A stretch of 39,169 bases of DNA from UBA1402 sp964575345 (lineage in GTDB: Bacteria > Bacteroidota > Bacteroidia > Bacteroidales > UBA1402). Positions 33,514 to 39,169 of the stretch are shown one piece after another (the first letter of the stretch is position 1; every line of letters begins with the position of its first letter). The DNA is taken from NCBI GenBank assembly GCA_964575345.1, contig CAZNQD010000016.1, forward strand, positions 1-39,169, given 5' to 3'. The notes under the pieces are model-generated. The model did not search any database and had not been told where the DNA came from. It saw only the letters and a program-made list of their open reading frames with translations. The position numbers were made by a program, and so were the translations under genes.

Positions 33514-34718
33514 AACGCAAACATTTTCCCCTATTGCTGGTTGGCCTGAGTGTGGGTTTATTCCTGTTGCCGGCCTGTGACCAGGCGACACAAGAGAACA
33601 ACCTGATAAAACGGGGCGATTTCAAGCAAACCTTAACCGAAACAGGTGAGTTATTTACCGTTGATAATCGATCCATAGTGATGCCCCGCTACGGCAGGTA
33701 CTGGTACAATATGAAGATTGTCGGTCTGGTGGATCACGGTTCCAGGGTAAAAGCCGGAGATTCACTTGTTCAGTTTGATCCTACCGAAGTTAAAAAATTC
33801 ATCATGGATCGCCAGACTCAACTGGAAAACGAAAAGGCCAATCTGGAAAAAATGCTGGTTCAACAACAAAATAACCTGAACAGCCTGCAGTCCAGCTTGC
33901 GCGGTGAGGAAGCCTCTTTTAACCTGCGTAAGCTTACCATGGAATATACCAAGTTTGAATCAGAGCGGGTGCAGGAAATCAAAAGGTTGCAATTTCGTCA
34001 GGCCGAAATCAATTTTGAAAAAGTAAAAAGGCGGATAGAACTCACAAAAGTAATGGCGGCCAACGATCTGAAAATACAAAAGATCCGGGTGGCGCAAATA
34101 GAAAATGAAATTATAATGGCTCAGGAGGCTCTGCCTCTGCTCACTATGCGTGCACCTATTTCAGGCATATTCCAGGTAGCCCGCAAACGGCGTTCACGCG
34201 ACAATATAGCCGTCGGTGATGATATACGATTCGGGACTATGGTGGGCAGTGTGCCCGATCTTACCTGGATGAAGGTTCAGACAACAGTCAACGAAGTGGA
34301 CCGGGCTAAAATCAAACAGGGCCAGCCTGTTGTTGTGCGTCTGGATGCTTTGCCCAATGTGGCTTTCGATGCCCAGGTATCGTTCATTAGTGTCTTATGC
34401 AGGGCTTACGACAACAACGACAGGAGAAAGGTTTTTGATGTGGAAGTAAAACTTCTGGAATCAGACGAAAGGCTAAAACCCGGGATGACCGTCAGCTGTG
34501 AGTTTATTGCAAACGACCTCAAGGACGTGTTATATGTACCCAACAGCTGTTTGCTGAAAGAGGGCGGACGTTACTGGCTCTTTTTGCCCAAAGTGACCGG
34601 ATACGATAAAATAGCGGTGGATTTTCATACCCGCAACAACACCCATTCCGTCATCAGTGGCAATATTTCCGAAGGCCAGGAGGTGATTCCTGTTGCCGGA
34701 ATAACAGATCAAGAATAA
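33510..34718 (+). CDS. Periplasmic adaptor lipoprotein 3 (HlyD/MacA family)
   Basis: This is a 402-residue adaptor with lipoprotein signal VGLFLLPAC (Cys about residue 23). The first lipoyl half is MKIVGLVDHGSRVKAGDSLV (about residues 68-87). A helical hairpin spans about residues 92-200 (QTQLENEKANLEKMLVQQQN and INFEKVKRRIELTKVMAAND). The second lipoyl half is LTMRAPISGIFQVARK near residue 211. The beta-barrel has MKVQTTVNEVDRAKIKQGQP and the conserved RLKPGMTVSCEFIANDLKDV. It ends with YWLFLPKVTGYDKIAV. The gene is five bases upstream of the MacB-type permease gene, so this may be the adaptor that contacts the transporter directly; that is inference from gene order only. Confidence 0.9.
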   Translation: MKRKHFPLLLVGLSVGLFLLPACDQATQENNLIKRGDFKQTLTETGELFTVDNRSIVMPRYGRYWYNMKIVGLVDHGSRVKAGDSLVQFDPTEVKKFIMDRQTQLENEKANLEKMLVQQQNNLNSLQSSLRGEEASFNLRKLTMEYTKFESERVQEIKRLQFRQAEINFEKVKRRIELTKVMAANDLKIQKIRVAQIENEIIMAQEALPLLTMRAPISGIFQVARKRRSRDNIAVGDDIRFGTMVGSVPDLTWMKVQTTVNEVDRAKIKQGQPVVVRLDALPNVAFDAQVSFISVLCRAYDNNDRRKVFDVEVKLLESDERLKPGMTVSCEFIANDLKDVLYVPNSCLLKEGGRYWLFLPKVTGYDKIAVDFHTRNNTHSVISGNISEGQEVIPVAGITDQE

Positions 34719-34723
34719 AGACT

Positions 34724-35962
34724 ATGCAATTCGATGAAATAATACGTGTGGCTCTGCACGCTTTGATGGATCACAAGTTCCGATCTTTCCTGACCATGTT
34801 GGGTATCATTTTTGGCGTGGCATCGGTTATTGCAATGCTTTCTATTGGCGAAGGCGCCAAAAGAGAAGCCATCGCCAAGTATCAGGATTTGGGAGTGAAT
34901 AATATCATTGTCCGTGAAAAAAAATTATCCAGCACTGAACTCGAAGAGGCCCGGGCCAGATTTTCTCCCGGTTTGTCCATTAACGATGCCAAGGTGATCA
35001 GAGAAATTGTGCCCGAGGTTGTACAGGTGGCTCCTCAGGCTGAAAAAGAATCCGAAGTAAAAATGGGCGATATGTCTGCCAAATCGACGGTGATAGGAAT
35101 TACGCCGGCCTTTGTGGAAATATTGAATTACGAAACCGAAGAAGGCAGCTTTATTACCACAGACCATTACAACAACAGCCTGAAAGTTTGTGTGCTGGGA
35201 GCCGGTTTGGCTAAGTCTTTTTTCCCTAATCAAAGTGCTTTGGGCAAAATGGTCAAAGTCGACGATCAATGGCTCGAAGTGGTGGGTGTAATGAAATCCA
35301 AGGCCGTTTTTACGGAAACAGTAGGAGAACTGGCCTCCCGCGATTTGAACAACGACGTCTATGTGCCTCTGACCACCTTTAACAAGCGCTTTGCCAAAGA
35401 AAACCTGCTCGAGAGCGAAATCAAACAAATCACCATCAAGGTAAACAGTTCCGGCAAACTAATGGAAAGCGCTGCCCTGATCAGAAGTATTCTCGACCGT
35501 CATCATTTCAATAACCAGGATTACAGCATTGTGATTCCTTATGAGCTCTTGAAGCAGGAAGAAAAAGAACGTCAGATCTACAATATTCTGTTGGGTGCCA
35601 TCGCTGCCATTTCGTTGGTAGTAGGAGGGATAGGCATCATGAACATTATGTTGGCCACGGTGATGGAACGAACCCGCGAAATCGGAATCCGCCGGGCTAT
35701 CGGTGCCCGCAAAAAGGACATTATGAGTCAGTTTGTGGTCGAAGCTGTTGCCATCAGTATTACGGGAGGCCTCATCGGAGTAGTGTTGGGTGTGGTTTTG
35801 TCACTTTCCATTTCTTTGTTTACCGATGTAACTACTTTCATACGAGTGTATTCCATTTTTATTGCTTTCTTCTTTTCCGTACTGGTCGGTATCAGTTTTG
35901 GTTACCTGCCGGCCAAGAATGCAGCCAACCTTAAACCCATCGAGTCGATACGCTACGAATAA
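34724..35962 (+). CDS. MacB-type ABC transporter permease
   Basis: This 412-residue inner-membrane protein has the MacB/FtsX layout. One membrane segment near residues 20-42 follows the amphipathic FDEIIRVALHALMDHKFRSF, a periplasmic MacB-core domain spans about residues 45-270 (YQDLGVNNIIVRE), and three membrane segments lie at about residues 285-400. The conserved VGGIGIMNIMLATVMERTRE-type motif (SLVVGGIGIMNIMLATVMER, near residue 300) and GIRRAIGARKKDIMSQFVVE are diagnostic. The C-terminus GYLPAKNAANLKPIESIRYE is typical of MacB-like permeases. Unlike E. coli MacB, the nucleotide-binding domain is not fused but is encoded by the next gene after 12 bases. Such mechanotransmission transporters drive substrate from periplasm through adaptor and TolC. 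The substrate is unknown (macrolide, peptide, lipid or glycan are all possible). Confidence 0.95.
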   Translation: MQFDEIIRVALHALMDHKFRSFLTMLGIIFGVASVIAMLSIGEGAKREAIAKYQDLGVNNIIVREKKLSSTELEEARARFSPGLSINDAKVIREIVPEVVQVAPQAEKESEVKMGDMSAKSTVIGITPAFVEILNYETEEGSFITTDHYNNSLKVCVLGAGLAKSFFPNQSALGKMVKVDDQWLEVVGVMKSKAVFTETVGELASRDLNNDVYVPLTTFNKRFAKENLLESEIKQITIKVNSSGKLMESAALIRSILDRHHFNNQDYSIVIPYELLKQEEKERQIYNILLGAIAAISLVVGGIGIMNIMLATVMERTREIGIRRAIGARKKDIMSQFVVEAVAISITGGLIGVVLGVVLSLSISLFTDVTTFIRVYSIFIAFFFSVLVGISFGYLPAKNAANLKPIESIRYE

Positions 35963-35974
35963 CGAAAACGCTTT

Positions 35975-36697
35975 ATGCTGATTGAAATAAAGAATTTAGT
36001 AAAGAACTACGTCATAGGCGACATTCTGGTGCCGGCCCTTAAGAACATCAATCTGACCATAGACCGCAACGAATATGTGGCCATTATGGGGCCTTCGGGA
36101 TCGGGGAAGTCTACGCTGATGAATATTTTGGGTTGCCTTGATACACCCAGTGACGGCCGGTATTTGTTTGACAATGTAGATGTCAGCACCCTCAGCGACG
36201 ATGCCTTGTCGATGATGCGCAACCGGGAGATTGGTTTTATTTTTCAGAATTTCAACCTTCTGCCCAAGATGAACTCCTTGCAAAATGTGGAGTTGCCCTT
36301 GATGTACGCCGGTGTACCTAAAGCCTTACGCAGGAAAAGAGCTATGGAAGCGCTCGAAAGAGTCGGCCTGGCCGACCGTATGGACCACAAGCCTGCTGAA
36401 CTCAGCGGAGGTCAACGTCAACGTGTTGCCGTAGCCAGAGCCTTAGTGACCAGGCCCGGCATCTTGTTGGCAGACGAACCCACCGGTGCTCTCGATTCCA
36501 AAACAGGAGTAGAAATCATGGCCTTGTTCGACGAATTGCATCGTGAGGGCAATACCCTGATTTTGATTACTCACGAAAGGGAGATAGCCGAATACAGTCA
36601 CAGAATTATTCATATTCGCGATGGCCTGATTTTTTCGGATGAAAAAAACATTCGTTCCGACGATGTAGAACAAAAGATTTACAAAACCAGAGGATAA
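35975..36697 (+). CDS. MacB/LolD-type ABC transporter ATPase
   Basis: This is the 240-residue nucleotide-binding subunit for the preceding permease. Motifs are complete: Walker A MGPSGSGKSTLMNILGCLD near residue 37, Q-loop IGFIFQNFNLLPKMNSLQNV near residue 88, ABC signature LSGGQRQRVAVARALV near residue 142, Walker B ILLADEPTGALDSKTG near residue 163, and the switch His in LILITHE near residue 192. The sequence is of the MacB/LolD/FtsE class, which pairs with FtsX-like permeases. It is followed after ten bases by the TolC-type gene, so all six genes of the export system run together without a visible internal terminator. Confidence 0.96.
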   Translation: MLIEIKNLVKNYVIGDILVPALKNINLTIDRNEYVAIMGPSGSGKSTLMNILGCLDTPSDGRYLFDNVDVSTLSDDALSMMRNREIGFIFQNFNLLPKMNSLQNVELPLMYAGVPKALRRKRAMEALERVGLADRMDHKPAELSGGQRQRVAVARALVTRPGILLADEPTGALDSKTGVEIMALFDELHREGNTLILITHEREIAEYSHRIIHIRDGLIFSDEKNIRSDDVEQKIYKTRG

Positions 36698-36707
36698 ATT
36701 ATTGACA

Positions 36708-38195
36708 ATGAAAACAAAAATAGTTATTTGCACACTGCTTTTCAGTCTGATTTGCATTGTTAAACCCAAGGCTGAAACCTATCATCTGGACCTGGATCAA
36801 AGCATTCTCATTGCCAAAAACAAAAGCATTGAGATGCTCAGTTTGCTGCAGGACATCAAAATTGCCGAATACAACCTCAAGTCAACCACCAGCGGATTAA
36901 AGACTCACGTGGATCTGAACCTGACCTTGCCCGAATACACCGAAACCATCCGTCAGTTTGAAGATACTTCGGGCATCGCCTTTTATTCGGTGCGCCAACT
37001 CAATTACAACGGATCTCTGCGTATCAATCAGCCTTTGCCCACCGACGGAAGTATCTATCTGCAAACCAGCCTCACCAATACCGACGACCTGAACAACGCC
37101 AAGCGCCTGATGAACCTCAATACACGTCTGGGACTGACCCAGCCGCTGGACGCCATTTATGGTTACAACAACATCCGTGCTCAGCTAATTCAGGCTAAAC
37201 TGGCTTACGAACAGTCGCAAAAGCAGCTCAAACGTGCAGATCTCGATCTGGTTTACAACGTTACCAGTGTATTTTACAATTTATTGTCGGTTCAGAAAAG
37301 ACAGGAACTGGCCCTAATGAACCTCGAAAGGCAAAAAGAGGCCTACGAAATTGCCAAAAACAAATTCGCGGCCGGTTTGATTAAAGAGGTGGAGGCCTTG
37401 CAGATGGAAGTGGATTTGGCCGAGGCTCAGAACAATCTTGACCTGGCCATTATGGATCAGAGTTCGGCAGCCAACCGCTTTAAAGAATTGATAGGTATTG
37501 ACATCAAGGACAGCGTGGTTTTAAATTCTGTGCTTGAATACGAAGTGGTGCTTATTGATCCTCAAAAAGCCGTGGAGCTGGCTTTGCAAAACCGCCTTGA
37601 AATCCGCGAACAGGAGATTCAGATCGAACTCGGCGAAATGAGCATCAAACGTCAAAAAGCCGAAGGTATGGTCAAGAGCAGCCTGACGGCATACTACCAA
37701 AAGGTGGGTGTCAGCGAACTGGGTACCGACAAAGGCTTTTTAAATTCACTCGATCATTCTGCCTCCGACTTTATGGCCAGGCCTCAGAATTTCGGGGTGG
37801 GACTAACAGTCAGCGTGCCCATCATCGATTGGGGCCAAAACAAAGCCTTGGTTCGCTCTGCTGAATCGCGTCTTCAGAAAAGCCTTTATCGCCAGGAAGA
37901 AGTTCGTCGCAGCATAGAACGCGAAGTGCTTGACCTTTCCAACGAAGTCATCAGCAGCCTGAAACGCTTGCAATTGCTCGAAAAGAACCTGGTGATTGCC
38001 GAAAAGAGTTTCGAGATTACCCTAGCCCGTTTCTCCAACGGCGACATCGCCAGCCAGGAACTGGCTCTGGAGCGTGAGAGGCTCAACAATGCCTACACCT
38101 CGCACCTGTCGGCTTACATCAACTATCAGTTGCGTATGGCCGATTTGATGCGAAAAACCTTTTACGACTTCCAGAACGATAAGCCGATACTTTAG
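36708..38195 (+). CDS. TolC-family outer-membrane efflux protein
   Basis: This is the outer-membrane and periplasmic channel that completes the tripartite exporter. I use the ATG at 36708; an in-frame TTG two codons earlier is less likely. The 495-residue protein begins with a signal peptide (IVICTLLFSLICIVKPKAE). It shows the twofold TolC repeat of paired long helices: LDLDQSILIAKNKSIEMLSL, the strand-containing segment SGLKTHVDLNLTLPEY, and AYEIAKNKFAAGLIKEVEAL near residue 215, then the second repeat VSVPIIDWGQNKALVRSAES near residue 368 and ITLARFSNGDIASQELALER near residue 440. The length is usual. It ends only one base from the convergent lipoprotein gene. Confidence 0.93.
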   Translation: MKTKIVICTLLFSLICIVKPKAETYHLDLDQSILIAKNKSIEMLSLLQDIKIAEYNLKSTTSGLKTHVDLNLTLPEYTETIRQFEDTSGIAFYSVRQLNYNGSLRINQPLPTDGSIYLQTSLTNTDDLNNAKRLMNLNTRLGLTQPLDAIYGYNNIRAQLIQAKLAYEQSQKQLKRADLDLVYNVTSVFYNLLSVQKRQELALMNLERQKEAYEIAKNKFAAGLIKEVEALQMEVDLAEAQNNLDLAIMDQSSAANRFKELIGIDIKDSVVLNSVLEYEVVLIDPQKAVELALQNRLEIREQEIQIELGEMSIKRQKAEGMVKSSLTAYYQKVGVSELGTDKGFLNSLDHSASDFMARPQNFGVGLTVSVPIIDWGQNKALVRSAESRLQKSLYRQEEVRRSIEREVLDLSNEVISSLKRLQLLEKNLVIAEKSFEITLARFSNGDIASQELALERERLNNAYTSHLSAYINYQLRMADLMRKTFYDFQNDKPIL

Positions 38196-38196
38196 G

Positions 38197-38616
38197 CTAT
38201 TTTTTCAGTTTCCCCAGGCGGGCTGTAGCTTTGACTGTGATTTCTCTGTAGATTAAACCTACCAGGCCAAAGCGTTTGACTTTGGTTTCGAATTGCGGGT
38301 AAATTACGACGTCGTAACCGGGATTTTCTTCCATCAATTTATAAATAGCTTTATCGCCCAACGGAGGTAAAAAGCCTCCCAATACCGGTACTGCCGGAGA
38401 TATATAACCGGTTTTGCTGTTGAACAGGGCTTCCCAGTCGACGCCGAGGATTTGTACCCGGGTGGCAGTGGCAGTAACCTGATCGGAGAGTTTAAAATCA
38501 TCGATGTTTAATTCCAGCACCGGAGTGCTTTCTTTCATCAGATAAGCTTGTGATTTACAGCTGCTGAACAGCAGCAGGCCAGCGACCAGAACGACAAAAA
38601 AGATGTTTTTTTTCAT
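38197..38616 (-). CDS. Small lipoprotein of unknown function
   Basis: I do not recognise a characterised family. The 139-residue product has a clear lipoprotein signal (FFVVLVAGLLLFSSC, Cys about residue 20), so it is probably anchored in the envelope. The mature part has short beta-strand-like segments (TPVLELNIDDFKLSDQVTAT, then RVQILGVDWEALFNSKTGY) and a conserved-looking NPGYDVVIYPQFETKVKRF, ending in a basic tail GKLKK. Similar small lipoproteins annotated only as domains of unknown function occur in Bacteroidota. It lies 45 bases downstream of ruvC on the same strand and may be cotranscribed. It is convergent with the TolC-type gene, the stop codons being one base apart. Confidence 0.75.
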   Translation of the reverse strand: MKKNIFFVVLVAGLLLFSSCKSQAYLMKESTPVLELNIDDFKLSDQVTATATRVQILGVDWEALFNSKTGYISPAVPVLGGFLPPLGDKAIYKLMEENPGYDVVIYPQFETKVKRFGLVGLIYREITVKATARLGKLKK

Positions 38617-38661
38617 GGAGAGTAGTCAATTAGTTGATTAGTACTATTTTGATTAAGAAGT

Positions 38662-39169
38662 TTAGTGGCAACTGCCCGGATTTTTTCGAATATAGTCTTT
38701 CCAGCTTTTGTAGGGTTTTTCGGAAAAGGGGCGGTTGGTTTGCAAATAATGACAAAAGGCAGCCGCCAGTCCGTCGGTGGCATCCAGCTGAGGCAAAAGC
38801 TGATCGGACGAAATACTAAGAAAGCGTTGCAACAAATCTGCGACTTGCTCTTTGGAGGCTCTGCCGTTGCCGCTGATGGCCATTTTTATTTTTAAGGGGG
38901 CGTATTCAAAAATGGGAATATCTCTGGACAAGGCTGCAGCAATGGCAGTGCCCTGAGCTCTTCCCAGTTTGAGCATGGATTGTACGTTCTTTCCGAAAAA
39001 GGGGGCTTCGATGGCTAGTTCGTCGGGCAGGTATTCGTCGATCAATCCTATACAACGTTCAAAGATTTTTTTGAGCCTCAGGTAGTGGTCTTCGTATTTG
39101 TTGAGTTGCAAAACGCCCATGCTGACAAACTCGGGTTTGTTGTTGAGCACTCTGATGACGCCATAGCCC
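38662..39169 (-). CDS. ruvC: Crossover junction endodeoxyribonuclease RuvC, 5' end cut by window edge
   Basis: RuvC resolves Holliday junctions with RuvAB. The window holds the C-terminal part, about 169 residues; translation from the edge reads GYGVIRVLNNKPEF, so the start codon and the first catalytic Asp of the GIDPG-type motif are outside. Visible family features are the second acidic residue in LAIEAPFFGKNVQSMLKLGR, the ALSRDIPIFEYAPLKIKMAI segment, GNGRASKEQVADLLQRFL, and the last acidic pair in LDATDGLAAAFCHYL. The C-terminal extension of about 20 residues after that (KPYKSWKDYIRKN) is Bacteroidota-like. It is the upstream gene of a minus-strand pair with the small lipoprotein. Confidence 0.93.
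   Translation of the reverse strand, partial: GYGVIRVLNNKPEFVSMGVLQLNKYEDHYLRLKKIFERCIGLIDEYLPDELAIEAPFFGKNVQSMLKLGRAQGTAIAAALSRDIPIFEYAPLKIKMAISGNGRASKEQVADLLQRFLSISSDQLLPQLDATDGLAAAFCHYLQTNRPFSEKPYKSWKDYIRKNPGSCH

Noticed and set aside
38182..38205. AGCC...GGCT stem followed by a T run across the convergent stop codons of the TolC-type and lipoprotein genes
   Set aside because: Only four base pairs; it might help termination but cannot be supported as an intrinsic terminator from sequence alone.
1..39169. CRISPR arrays, tRNA or rRNA genes, insertion sequences and phage genes
   Set aside because: Looked for by eye on both strands. No repeat-spacer pattern, cloverleaf, transposase or integrase was recognised.

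Overview
The window comes from a Bacteroidota genome, most likely of the order Bacteroidales. The evidence is a SusC/SusD pair, many lipoproteins with a Bacteroidota-style lipobox, a DAHP synthase carrying a C-terminal chorismate mutase, repeated TAnnTTTG promoter elements, and few Shine-Dalgarno sites. Kdo activation (KdsB) and a TolC-type channel show a Gram-negative envelope. I cannot name the species. I see no tRNA, rRNA, CRISPR array, insertion sequence or phage gene, and gene density is very high. No gene-free stretch exceeds 300 bases; the longest is 13397-13628.

Layout. (1) 41-7406: outer-membrane uptake operon of SusC-like receptor, SusD-like lipoprotein and a large fasciclin-repeat lipoprotein, closed by a strong hairpin. 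(2) 7475-9485, minus strand: threonylcarbamoyl-AMP synthase and a polyprenyl-phosphate sugar transferase that starts surface glycan assembly. (3) 9696-13396: recJ and a RecQ-family helicase. (4) 13445-16726: an aromatic amino acid operon (aminotransferase, DAHP synthase-chorismate mutase, prephenate dehydrogenase). It is preceded by a short leader reading frame packed with Tyr and Phe codons, followed by mutually exclusive antiterminator and terminator helices. (5) 16881-30775: a tightly packed run of eleven genes. It holds a GH35 beta-galactosidase, a long NfeD protease, KdsB, an M16 homologue without the zinc motif, and a surface-polysaccharide block (fused double sugar ketoisomerase, acyltransferase, Wzx flippase, three glycosyltransferase genes), and ends with an agmatine deiminase-family gene. 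(6) 30906-38195: an export operon with three consecutive adaptor lipoproteins, a MacB-type permease, a separate ATPase and a TolC-type channel. (7) 38197-39169, minus strand: a small lipoprotein of unknown function and ruvC, which is cut by the window edge.

The most interesting element is the aromatic leader at about 13445-13608. The 8-base sequence GGCGGGAT occurs immediately after the leader stop codon and again as the 3' arm of the terminator. A ribosome that finishes the leader would therefore cover the antiterminator arm and let the terminator form. A ribosome stalled at Tyr or Phe codons would leave it free. This is the geometry of classical ribosome-mediated attenuation and it sits in front of the expected biosynthetic genes. 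Secondary points of interest are the three-adaptor ABC exporter, the glycosyltransferase fusion with low-complexity inserts, and the double ketoisomerase fusion whose usual aminotransferase partner is missing.
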